Under the pieces are notes generated by a model. The model did no database searches. It was not told where the DNA came from and saw only the letters and a program-made list of their open reading frames with translations. Position numbers and translations under genes: made by a program. A DNA stretch of 64,000 nucleotides from Paracentrotus lividus (lineage: Eukaryota; Echinodermata; Echinoidea; Camarodonta; Echinidae). The stretch lies in NCBI GenBank assembly GCA_940671915.1, contig CALNVZ010002100.1, forward strand, positions 4,399,034 through 4,463,033. Direction: 5' to 3'. Positions 52,693 to 63,340 of this stretch are shown here, piece after piece. Numbering within the stretch: position 1 is the first letter of the stretch; each line of letters begins with the position of its first letter.

Positions 52693-53241
52693 GTAAGGCT
52701 TCTTAAAATATTCAAGAAAAACGAGGAAGGAGGGAGATCGATTTCATTTATTTTATTTCATAAAGTTACAAGTATTAGTTTATTGCCTGAAGGTGAATCT
52801 TTCGATGTAAACACATTTTTCATATAATTTGTATAATTATTTTTTTACACTTTCACTTTTAATTCGTATTGGTAGTAACTTAAACGTGGAATACATTTTG
52901 TAATCGCACAAACAATAATATTGGGAAATGCTTTAATATTAAACAATTCAACAAGAGGATAATGGATGTAAGATAATAAAGATATATTTCAAAATGAATA
53001 CAAAAAGATAGCAATATCATTTGATGTATGAAGGATACCCAGTGGCGGATGCAGGATTTCAGGATGGGGGGGGGGGGTGCCGCCGAAATTTTCTGATTTT
53101 AACATGTACAGTCAATGAGTGGTTTTCAAATTGTAGGGGTAGTCCCGTGCGCCCGCCTGGATCCGCCACTGGATACCTGCTAATTTATTGTTTTCTGGAA
53201 AAGTTTGAACTAAAACCTTTAAATCATGGTTAAACTCCCAG
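52693..53241 (+). other. Intron 3, containing a MITE
   Basis: GTAAGG to TCCCAG. Carries a complete short transposon at 53,040-53,171. Confidence 0.7.
53040..53171. mobile_element. 132-bp MITE with a 6-bp target duplication
   Basis: Terminal inverted repeats CAGTGGCGGATGCAGG and GCCTGGATCCGCCACTG, with a G run and GC-rich interior. It is flanked on both sides by the same six bases, GATACC (53,034-53,039 and 53,172-53,177), the footprint of a transposition event. The terminal motif is related to the CAGTGGTGGATCCAG phrase inside the 5,881-6,312 element. Confidence 0.88.
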
Positions 53242-53562
53242 GTCCACCTCCTATCCGGCATCTTCACGTTGAATCTCCGACGACAACGCAACAGTCCTGC
53301 ATGTACGCTGGACCATGCCAATCAACAGTGGATTTTCCAGATGATTACCAGGTGGAATACAGGCAGGAAGAACGTAGATCAATGCGAGACATCACTTCTT
53401 CGAGCCAGATACACAGATTAAGAGTTGCTGGAGCGACAACCAAGACACATCATATCCTAACGGGCTTGCAACCCTACTCAACGTATACTATCTTTGTATC
53501 AGCTAGAAACCAGTTTGGAAGAAGCAGGAAAATCAACGCCACAAAGACTACAGCTGAAACAG
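53242..53562 (+). CDS. Exon 4: FN3 domain 2
   Basis: Acceptor CCCAG at 53,241, donor at 53,563 (ACAG/GTTTGT); phase 1 in and 1 out, 321 bases. Starts GPPPIRHLHVESPTTTQQ and later reads DDYQVEYRQEER and GLQPYSTYTIFVSARNQFG, the C-strand and F-G regions of FN3. Between about 53,295 and 53,335 the annotated frame gives SCMYAGPCQSTVDF, while the next frame gives LHVRWTMPINSGF, which carries the expected FN3 Trp-x-x-Pro. The domain therefore seems to hold two compensating one-base indels, a loss near 53,295 and a gain near 53,335, that leave the exon open but scramble 13-14 residues. Confidence 0.83.
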
Positions 53563-55905
53563 GTTTGTTAAAGAAAGAAAAGAAAAAAAGAATGCTTGAA
53601 ATTTGTCATTGGTCCTTAACAAACTGAATGATTTAACCTTTAGAAACACTCAACGGCGTTTCTCTTGGGGTTGGTTTTCAAATTAGATTAGGCTCGAGAA
53701 AAAGGGATATTATTTTCCCTACTTGATGCCATTTATATTTCATTCACCCATTATCCCCATTTTTGCAGAACAAAATTCGAAACATCCACAGTGCATTCAG
53801 ACAGTATACATTCGAATGGATATAAATGTACTAAACAGTCTCTTTAACCAACATCAATTGGATCCTTCACCCAGAGACCACACATTTTGTCACCAAACTA
53901 TAGTAAATAATGAGCATGGTTAATCACCATGAACATGACACGTAAACAAGTTGCATTTGGGGTTTCCCTTTTCGGTCACGTGGGTATGTTATTGTCAGTG
54001 TTGACATTTACACAAAGGTGTGCAGTACATCGGAATATAATTCTTTATCCGTAGATAGAGAGAAATTTCATCATCAAATTTCTGCCAGGTAAGCCAGAGG
54101 TTTGGGTGAACTTCCAAAATAACGCCAAAATAAAATTCATTATAACTTATATTCCTCAGAAGGATTATAAGAGCTGATAGTATCAACCTATGGCTCTGAA
54201 GTTACTTACGATAAACGAAGATGATGAATGAATGCTGATATTATTTTGAATAAAGGCAACGGAAAATTCTAATTAATAAATATGTCCTGTCTATGAGGTC
54301 TGACAGATGTTTGGAATCACACTCTGGATGAAGAAGTAAAATTATTTTCAATTACCATAATCATTGATTTGACAATTTCAATTTTTAACCTTGACCAATT
54401 ATGATTTTCATTTTGAGCTTTAAACCAGACTAATATCGTGCATTGACTTGGTGCGTGGAGGTGTATGGAAGTTGCAATATTACAAAGTAAAGTGGATAGG
54501 ACTAAATCCTTTCATCACCTCAGCGAAAGTAGAACTTGTAGTATGTGTGGTTTCGATTTCCAAATACCAAATATATATTCATATATTTTTATTGGCAATG
54601 ACAATGCAAGAGTCACATTGAAAATATTTTCATAGACGAAAGTGAAGCTTTGTTTTATGGACGATAAATCTCACTTATAACTGGTCAAAAAGAACATAGG
54701 GCTACAGCTTATATTAATGTGCCATCCTTAACCACTGACAATGAGTCATCACTCATGTATTAATCTCACGCCATGATCTATCTATAGACTGTCAAGAGCT
54801 CTTCAAGTTTATTTTGGTCATAGATGAAGTTTTTATGAGGATGAGGTAGCGAAATGAAATAGCCATGATGAAACATCGGATAGAAAGATTGCATGTTACA
54901 ATCAACCTTTAAATGTAGCCATCTGTCATCATATCTCGTGATATATACTTGAATTGTCAGCGTCTATCTTTCTGTCAACATTCAAATATCCTCTATGACA
55001 TACCAAGTTCTCTCGCGATGAAACATGGCTCCCGCAAATTGGTTACCAGGGAAAACGAGAGCGAGCATAAACTATTCACAACATACAAAATAAGAGAAAA
55101 TTCGACGACAAAAATATATGTAGATATACATGTACAGTAGATATGTAACGCAAAAACTCCATTTGAGTTAGAGAGTTTCTTTAGATTTTTTTTCTTTCGA
55201 TTTGACACATATATGCAGCTAAATTCTTTTCTCACAAAAGTATTGAAAGGTGTATTTTTTTGGAAGGGGGGGGGTGGGTAGGGTGGGGGAGGGAGGGGTT
55301 GTGGTTACACTTTTGTGAGTCACGGACGCAAGTATTCAAAAGAAAATGTATTTTCTCGACGAATGTCTTTAGATTATTTTCTCGCTGACTGTAATATCGT
55401 ACAGGTAAAGGGAGCCTACAAGATTCTATCAATGAGTAAAATTTGTTATTAATGTTCGAGGAATTGCGTGTTACACATAATTTAGATGTTATCTATAATT
55501 ACCGTCTCTGAATGGTTTGGAAAGATGATGATTCGCAGACGCGGGAGTTGCCAACTCAACCATCATCTGATATTGTTGACTTTCACGCACACACTGGAAG
55601 CAGTTGAAGTTCAAGACACTTATCTTCTGTGATGCAATTATCAAATTATCCCCTTCACGGGCTAGACAAATGTATTTTGTTACTGGTGGATGGTCTATTA
55701 ATCATCCCCGAGTAACAAATGAAAGTGCGTCCAGCTCTACGCAGTGATGCTCTTTACTTCTATGGTGAAGAACCGTTAACAGTATATCAATACGTCCCAA
55801 AATTACGACCAATGGGTAGTTTTGCAGAGTATCATTATAATCATGATAATAATTATTTAATTTTTGTTGTGCTATTTTCTGCATATTCTTCAAATCTTAT
55901 TCTAG
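53563..55905 (+). other. Intron 4 (2.3 kb)
   Basis: GTTTGT to TATTCTAG. AT-rich, with a G-rich tract at 55,264-55,300. No further FN3 or SRCR exon was recognised in any frame. Confidence 0.6.
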
Positions 55906-56198
55906 TTCCGTCAGATATACCCACCAACATCAACACACAACTTTCAAATCAGAACTCGCTGAAGATGACGTGGGACCCACCATCCTGTGGTTGCGGGCGG
56001 TGGTCATATCTTAACGTATGCTTACATGCTGATCGATATCGACACGGACAGCGTTGTCCATAGAGGAAGCACTCGAAGAGAGTTCATCGTCCTCCGGTGC
56101 GATTTATCGAAGGTACAAGTTTTGGTGGCAGCGACAGAACGATCGAGGAGTCGGTCCTTCGCGATGTCAGACATCCTGTGAACCCAATATCCTGCATA
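55906..56198 (+). CDS. Exon 5: FN3 domain 3, with frame changes
   Basis: Acceptor TTCTAG at 55,905, phase 1 in. Reads VPSDIPTNINTQLSNQN then SLKMTWDPP, the FN3 Trp-x-x-Pro motif. The domain then continues in the next frame as GGGHILTYAYMLIDIDTDS and RREFIVLRCDLSK, and in the third frame as YKFWWQRQNDRGVGPS, the usual end of an FN3 domain, up to the excellent donor GTAAGT at 56,199. Frame changes fall near 55,984 and near 56,112, each equal to one extra base. With the frames followed, the exon ends in phase 1, which fits the protease exon at 61,813. Read without correction the exon stops early. Confidence 0.72.
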
Positions 56199-56241
56199 GT
56201 AAGTCCATCTACCTTACCACTCAATGATTAGAGCTGACAGA

Positions 56242-56338
56242 TGCCCTTTAACATAAAAGAGATACAATCAATCTTACGATCGAGAGTAACTCTTAGTAAC
56301 GGTTTGTGAGATTGATCTACCTTTTATGTTACATGGCA
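56242..56338. mobile_element. MITE family M1, copy 3 (97 bp)
   Basis: TGCCCTTTAACATAAAAGAG at the left and CTTTTATGTTACATGGCA at the right. The interior CAATCTTACGATCGA and GTAACTCTTAGTA matches copies 1 and 2 at 32.4 and 33.1 kb. It is shorter than the others and has imperfect ends. Confidence 0.75.
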
Positions 56339-56402
56339 AGAAAGTACTGGGAATCAAATGAGTTACATGTATTGCAAATACCCAGGAGAACACACAAACA
56401 AT

Positions 56403-56697
56403 GGCCCGTATTCAAAAGAATTACTAAGTAAAGCCATACCTTAATCTGTGGTTTGTAATGAGTTGGTGGACCATACTCGAACAGTAGATGTTCGATGTAT
56501 AATGTTGGTACTGAACTGTTAAAAAGACTCTGGGAATGATAAGTGCAAAAAGTTTTCGTAACCTTAAAGCATGATTCTCAGAATCCATAAACGTGTAAGA
56601 ACGTAACTCGTAACGGATTTGTCAAATTTGGCTAACCATAGTTGCATACAGATTAAGAAGCTGTGACTTACTTAATACACCTTTTTTATACGGCCCC
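56403..56697. mobile_element. 295-bp inverted-repeat element
   Basis: GGCCCGTATTCAAAAG with TTACTAAGTAAAG near it at the left; CTTACTTAATACACC and TTTTTTATACGGCCC at the right, roughly complementary over about 35 bases. It sits between two direct copies of a short host sequence (56,224-56,402 and 56,700-56,780). Confidence 0.6.
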
Positions 56698-58547
56698 ATA
56701 TGATTAGAGCTGACAGAATGTATTTGCAATACACGAGTTTACATATATTGCAAACACCCGAGGAGAACATCAAGACAATCATATTTTTATTGTGAAAGAA
56801 ACGATTGGGAATACATTGGAGAAGGACACGATCGACATTGAAGGTGACATTGGCAAAGACACAAAACACAGTAAGAACTTAGAACAATAGAAATTGAAGA
56901 TAACAGGACTGAATTGGTGGACGAAAAGGGGGCCATGCGAAATTTGAGTGATTTCTTTATGCATTTCAAAGATCTACGTAAGACAATGAACTTAGTTTCT
57001 CTGATTATACAATACCATCTGTGATTTTCTTTCTACTACTACCTTCAAATTTAGATTTCTAGAAATACTGGTCAAAAGAAGGAAATAGGGTGAAAGTCAA
57101 ATCTTAACTCAAACACATCTTGTTTGCTTTTGACTATAAACGTCCAATTTCCTAGTCCTCCAAACCCCATCTCCTTTCAATGTCTGTTCCGCTGTCTGGC
57201 TTGGGGCGCTGAACTTCACCCCTTCCTTCTGTTTTCGTCTCCGCAAAACCCTTGGAGGAAATGAAAAATTGGTTTGATTTGATAGATAAAAAGCTATCTG
57301 ACCATAAGGGGACATCCTATCAAAGAGTCTAGCCTATGATACATGACACAAAGTAGATGACATCCCTCTGTCGTGAATATAATGTCTTGACTATTTATTA
57401 TACTTTTGTCATTATAATTGTCAGATTAGATTTTTCCGCAATGATAAACTTACTATACCAGAAGCATTGGAATCTAGCTATCGTAACAAATCAAAAGTAT
57501 TTGAGGCCATTAAAACATATTTAAATGGAATACATAACAAGCAACTGACTTACCATTTTTCCTGAATGTATCAAGTAACTAATGGACATCATGATTGTAT
57601 ATCTTTATGTATTTTTTGAAGACTAGTTATACAGTGTGCTTCAAAATTCTATAAATGTGGCAATTGAGCCAAAGAAATTTGAATCACACGTATTTCTGAG
57701 ATCATGAAATTTTGTTGACCCGACTTGCACTTTTTGAGTCCACGTAGTCAAGACTGTTAGGTGATTAACGATGATTCAGGAGACATGATCCGATATTTCC
57801 CTCAAAAACACTACAGCATTTTGATGAAATTAGTTCTGATCGTACCCCCTTTTCTTTTCGAAAGACAACCAGAGCCTTGGTGTCTTTTCCACCACATCCT
57901 TTCAAAAGAAACGAATTTTGTAAATGAATTATAATGAATTATAATCATAATTAAAATCATATAATTATACCGTCATGTCTCGCGTTTTCAGCGGTGACTC
58001 CATTTCCTATATATGAGAGTATTATTTTAATTGATTTATTAACCTTCACAAAAGTATAAAGCCTAAGTAATTGTCATCCTAGGTGACTTCGTAATCCTAA
58101 AGCTTTTTTAAGCTATATTATTAATACATTTTTCAATAGTTTCGACACGATTATGACTGTGGACGAAAAATACAGACAGCGACAATTACGTACAGATATA
58201 TTATCTTTTGTAGATAAATCCTATGCATTGATATGGCATTAAGTACTAAAAGTCAAATAATTTATGTGGATTCGTATTCACGGGAATCGGGACAAAATCG
58301 GGTTTTGGATTATTCAATGCATTGGCCATGAAGGACACAACCTAGGAAAGAAGGGTAAATTCTCAGCGAAAGAATAGTTTTTAGGAGTTAAAAAGGGATG
58401 TATTTTTGCGAATTATTTTCCTTATCGAATCTATTAGGATCGTATTAGAAGCCATATCAACCTCAGGAACAAATGATAATTTTTGCTTAACCGCCGTTAC
58501 TTTTGTATCAGAAAAAAAAACATCACAGAACAGGGGCCGACAAAAAA

Positions 58548-58578
<31 letters not shown>

Positions 58579-59538
58579 GAAAAGAAAGATAACGTTGTGA
58601 TTTCAAGGCATGTTTTTGGACGTATAACTAGAAAGTTGTATTCATAAATGGAATTGAAAGCCAATTATTCGTTCGCTGTCACTCCTTCCTACCCCCTATA
58701 TACCAACAACCCTACCTCCAGAAACTTAAAACACATTCAATCGTGCTTAGTGTAGAATACAAGAGTGAGAAACGGGAAACATTTTTTTTTACCACTAATG
58801 ATACGGCAGTAAAATGACTCACAAGAATGACTATGTGAATTAGTTTTATGTCGTATCATGGCAACTGTGGCAACCGTTCTCTCTTTATAATAGTCTAGAG
58901 AACTTCCGCCTTCTGAAAACAGAACAGCGGTGAAATATTGTGATAAAACAAATCTTTAAGTAAACTTTGACAGATTCATTTGTGACAGTCGTTTTAAACA
59001 AGCTTAATTTCACAAATAGTATAATGCCGGCAAATTTGAAGTGGAACGACATTCAGAAATGTTCTTACGTATTATTTTCATATTGTATGATAATTTTAAT
59101 TTCTATTTTCAGCACTGATTAATTCGTTTATTTTACCTGACTGCTAAGATTTCGATTGCATGTTTACAAGGATAGATTCGTATAAAGTAAGTCTGTAAGT
59201 GGGCCTCTGGCTTTGACCAAGTTACGTGACCACTGCTCTTCCAACGACCCATCACGTCTCCTAAATTGATTCTTTATAACATTTGCTTGAAATACAGACG
59301 TCTTATTTTTTACTTTCGAACTATTTTGTATAGAACTGATTTGAAATTGGCACGCATGTTCTAGTTCTGTCCTCGACCTCTTGCCTATCATAATCTAGCA
59401 CGTGTAGTGATAGCTATAGGCTTGTCAGTTAGGATGGCGGAGATGAAAACTTTGCATCGAAAGATTTCCTGAAATTCAAATAAATAGGACAGCTAAGGAA
59501 ATTAAAGAGGTCATTGCAGACGTTCCGTTTGATTTGGA

Positions 59539-59650
59539 CACTGGGTAAATCCGTAAACGAATGCTTTTCATCAGGGGGGGATGTTACATAATAATACAAA
59601 GCGCCATCCCCCCCTGATGAATAGAAATCGCAAATGGATTTACGCCAGTG
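59539..59650. mobile_element. 112-bp hAT-like MITE with a perfect 8-bp target duplication
   Basis: The two halves pair over about 46 bases, from CACTGGGTAAATCC / GGATTTACGCCAGTG at the tips to TCATCAGGGGGGGATG / CATCCCCCCCTGATGA at the core. The element is flanked by GATTTGGA on both sides (59,531-59,538 and 59,651-59,658). Eight-base target duplications are typical of the hAT superfamily; the assignment is inferred, as no transposase is present. Confidence 0.88.
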
Positions 59651-61812
59651 GATTTGGACTAGCTGACACCCTTTTCCGTATCGCTCATGATGTGCCAGAC
59701 AGCTTCTTATCTATTTTTGAACATTAATGTCAATTCTTGAACTAGCATCTTGTACAAATGTTGTAAATGGCTCCAATGCCAGATCGAATGATGCTTGCCT
59801 GGATTCTTTTGGTCCCTTGACTAGGACTGCAATGTGACCCATTGAGATGGGAAAGCAAACTTTGAATGTGCTGTATTATGAAAAGTGGCATGAATAGAAA
59901 ATGTAATACCAGACAACCAAACAAGATTGCAAAAAAAAACCCCCAAAAAACCTCTTATAAAGAAGCTCTTATGAAGAAGCTGCAACAGGGAGAAGGGGTT
60001 AAAGCTATACCATTTTACTTCGCGGTGGGTACTTTAAAGTCCGATAATTACATTTACTTAATTATACAACTGTTTTAACAATAGTCTATCTTTTACATAA
60101 TGGAGATTATGATTTTGAACTTATTTCAAGCTAACTTCGAGACTTAAAGTTATGACTCATAAAATTCTGCCCCCAGACGACTTACGTCACAATTATCACC
60201 CACAAACCATAGGCAAAGAGGGGCACAATCTAGCAACTTATCTAATTAGAGACAAGTAGGCCGATGATCAGACAGATATGTGGTTTCTTGAAATAAGACT
60301 TGAAATTCGTATTATGGGTAATGCTACCATGTTACCTTTGAATAATAAGCAATATGGGCGGATGGAAGACGTCAACATCTCACTAAATTTGGTAGTACGT
60401 CATTAAACAAAGAATAGCTGCACGTGTTTTTTTTTAAATTATTACTAATGGGTCTAACAAAGAAATTTATATGGAGACTATTACGTCAGACCATCCATAA
60501 ATAAACAGTTTTCAAACCAAAATGGCGGGGCAGTATAGATCCAGGAATATTTGAATTCTCGTCACCGAATGATCTGAATCTATTTGTCTCATTACCATTA
60601 CACCACAATTACACCAAATTTAATTTGGAAATAATAAAATAAAGTTTGCGATAAAGATAAAGGAGGTTGCCATTCAAATGCTTTTCATTTTGATTTATTC
60701 TGTTTCGTGTTTAGAATGCTTTGCTCTTGTTACCTTTGCCAACACTATCCTCGTCTCGGTAACAAGTAGATTACTCAATAATGACCGGAAATTATAAATT
60801 TGAACGGTCGATGAAATATGAACATTTTCTCCTGCAACAAAGACCTTACAATTAATTTGCAAAAAAATTCCTCTACATGCAACACTTTCCTTCTCATTCT
60901 AAAGTGAAAAATAGATTAAAAAACCATAGCATATTGGAGTGCCTTATAGAATGAAAACATTCCGTTTGACAGCACTTTCATGTACATGTATTTCATTGGA
61001 AGAAAATATCTACCTTCTGCTAATTTTAGTCCATTTACTGCAGAAATTAGGCTTACGTCCTAAATTTAATAATAATGCACACCTATAATTCTTCAGATCT
61101 GCCGAAATATAAACCTTCGTAGCCATCCTAATATTCACTCCATGCACCTTAGCAAGATTATTCACCCAATTGGCTAGCACCCTAATTTTTTTCACAGGTT
61201 TTTCCGAAAAAAAAGTTTCCTCTGCTCATAGGCCTAGATCAAGGCCCCGACCAAACTTTGTGACAAATCCCTTCCCCGGAAACTCTCCATTATTGCCTTC
61301 TCCTTAACAAACGTTGGAGCCTGTCGAAAGCTAAAAGCTGGTTCCCTGTGCACCTCTTATTATAGTATTACGAAGGATATTAGATTAAGAGGGAAATACA
61401 ATGAAATATATCCCACGATTTAGTACTTAATTAATTAATAATGAATAATAAATTAATGAATTACTATTACATGTAAATTCTAATTATTGTTGCGTCATTA
61501 AAATGACTGGTAACTACATTCTCAAGACAGAGTCGCAAGATGTAATGGGCAATACTGATCGTATGGAAGTTGAATATATCGTACTTATTACATTACTTTC
61601 CAGTTTTTCGTTATCCATTCTCGAACTATTATTCCCTCCTTTATATTCATTCTTTCTGTAATTCCCCGCTAACATTTCTTTATATCATACGCGCTCTTCC
61701 ACATCGTCCTCGTTATCTGACTTATTATTTTTTTTGTATTCCCCCCATTTTTTTTGTATAGATTCCAAATTTTCAGTTTCAATAAATTTATTTTATTTAA
61801 TTTGATTTGTAG

Positions 61813-61982
61813 TATGTGGATTGGCACAAGAGCGAGCTCGGATCAGTACAGGGATGCGAGCCCAGAGGGGTGCTGTACCTTGGATGGCACAGCTATGGAG
61901 CGCACGATCTGGAGAAATGTTCTGTGCTGGCAGCATCATCAATGAATACTGGATTATCACTGCAGCTCATTGCATGGTGGAG
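61813..61982 (+). CDS. Exon 6: trypsin-like protease, activation site and catalytic His
   Basis: Acceptor TTTGTAG at 61,812, phase 1 in; donor GAG/GTAGGC, phase 0 out. Reads CGLAQERAR then ISTGMRAQRGAVPWMAQLW, with the probable zymogen cleavage between R and ISTG, in place of the common IVGG. It then reads FCAGSIINEYWIITAAHC, with the catalytic His and the Cys42-Cys58 pair. The Cys before the cleavage site is expected to tether the light chain to the catalytic chain. The CG...R-I.xG..A..G..PWxA pattern resembles complement-type proteases of the MASP/C1r group, but this is a resemblance only. Frame intact. Confidence 0.9.
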
Positions 61983-62728
61983 GTAGGCCTATATAAAAAC
62001 TATGATTTTTTTTTTAAAGGTAGCACCTACATCTTAATTAATGAGTGATGATGAAACATTTTCAATTAGAAATTGAAACTGCAATTTCCATACGGCCGTG
62101 TCGTTAACATTACTTTTGACCGTATATAAAATGTTGGAAATTAGTCCAGGTACAGGTGCCATGCCTGCATAAAATGTTTATACTATGTGCGAATATCAGC
62201 TAAACCTATACTCAATAGGCCAACAATTTTTCTTTTCGGGCAGCCTAAAACTGTAATGGTTGCTACGGGGAAAATCGTAAATCCTGTATTTTGGCATTGA
62301 CAGAATCAAGGCCATCGAAGACTAAATGACGCGTCAATTGAAAATACAAGTCATGCGAGTCCATGGCCCTATTGCATAAAAAATTTGGATTCTACGCAAC
62401 TCAAACAATCAAACGAATCAAACAAACAAATACGCGATTCTGATTGGTTGAATATTGAGTTGCATTTGAGTGTTTTTTAGTTGGGTAGAATCCAAACCTT
62501 TTATGCAATAGGGCCGGGGAGGAAATGTCCTGGTCCGTCAACAAAAAAACATAATCTCACACCTCTTTATCTTACCATGCTTACGTTTTCTCGAAAATAT
62601 GTTTTTATAACTATATCCTATAATACTTGCCACACTGCAAACCACATTTGAGGTACGTGACTGTATTTCCTGTAGATTCTTATTGACCAGAATTTCGCAA
62701 ATTTGTTTCTTTTTTATTTGTTGTGCAG
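61983..62728 (+). other. Intron 6, containing a MITE
   Basis: GTAGGC to TTGTGCAG. Contains the element at 62,365-62,515. Confidence 0.8.
62365..62515. mobile_element. 151-bp MITE in intron 6
   Basis: Terminal inverted repeats GGCCCTATTGCATAAAA and TTTTATGCAATAGGGCC, extending inward with TTTGGATTCTAC / GTAGAATCCAAA and CAACTCAAA / TTTGAGT. Non-coding. Confidence 0.85.
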
Positions 62729-62965
62729 GCTCAGTCTCATATTGCTTCTAATCTGAAGATCCAACTGGGGGACTATGACCGATTTATGCCGGAGACACAT
62801 CAACGCGCCTATGAAGTTGCAGAGATAGTTGTTCATGAAGACTTCAGTTCACATCTCCTGGACAATGATATAGCACTCATCAAACTCAGTGAACGTATCC
62901 AGTTCAACAATTATGTCAGACCAATCTGTTTCCCTACAACCAAGCTGGCTAAATCTTTTCTTAAG
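62729..62965 (+). CDS. Exon 7: trypsin-like protease, catalytic Asp
   Basis: Acceptor TGTGCAG, donor AAG/GTACGT, 237 bases, phase 0 at both ends. Reads SNLKIQLGDYDR, then VAEIVVHEDFSS, then DNDIALIKL with the catalytic Asp, and VRPICFPTT, whose Cys normally pairs with the light chain. Frame intact with good family agreement. The translation beyond 62,965 is intron read-through. Confidence 0.93.
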
Positions 62966-63340
62966 GTACGTTACTTTGTGAGACTGGTCTTGATCTCAGG
63001 CGAACAAATAAAGAGATTTTTCGTGACCCATGGGCAAATATTCTGGACCGAAGACTGAGTTTATATGAGTTGAAGTTTGTGCGCTGCTTTTGTGCGATCC
63101 TTTTGTCTGAGCAATAATGTATGATGCTCAGAAAAAAGGATCGCGCAAGAGCACTACAGAAACTTCAACTCATACAAACTTAGTCTTCGGTTTAGGATAC
63201 GGGCCGTTGTATCTACATGACTAAAGTATAAGTTATAACGATCGCCAATTTTTTGTAGTTTAGGAAGAGATCACAATTACCATGATTACCTATCACATCT
63301 TATCGCTTCATGTTTTTTTTTTTATCCCCTCTCATTTCAG
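62966..63340 (+). other. Intron 7, mostly one foldback MITE
   Basis: GTACGT to CATTTCAG with a T-rich tract before the acceptor. About half of it is the element at 63,033-63,206. Confidence 0.8.
63033..63206. mobile_element. Foldback MITE in intron 7
   Basis: Arms of about 68 bases pair across a very short loop at about 63,114-63,125: ACCGAAGACTGAGTTTATAT faces its near-complement ending GTCTTCGGT, and GTGCGATCCTTTTGTCTGAG faces CTCAGAAAAAAGGATCGCGC. The core arms cover 63,047-63,191; weaker complementarity extends a further dozen bases each side. Confidence 0.82.

Larger units (their letters stand above)
56199..61812 (+). other. Intron 5 (5.6 kb), or end of one gene and start of another
   Basis: GTAAGT to TTTGTAG. 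It contains MITEs at 56,242, 56,403 and 59,539 and an A-rich tract at 58,541-58,590. I recognise no coding exon. Phase 1 on both sides supports a direct FN3-3 to protease splice. No promoter or polyadenylation signal was identified that would require two genes. Confidence 0.5.

Noticed and set aside
52530..52715. Minus-strand frame of 61 residues
   Set aside because: Shadow of FN3 exon 3.
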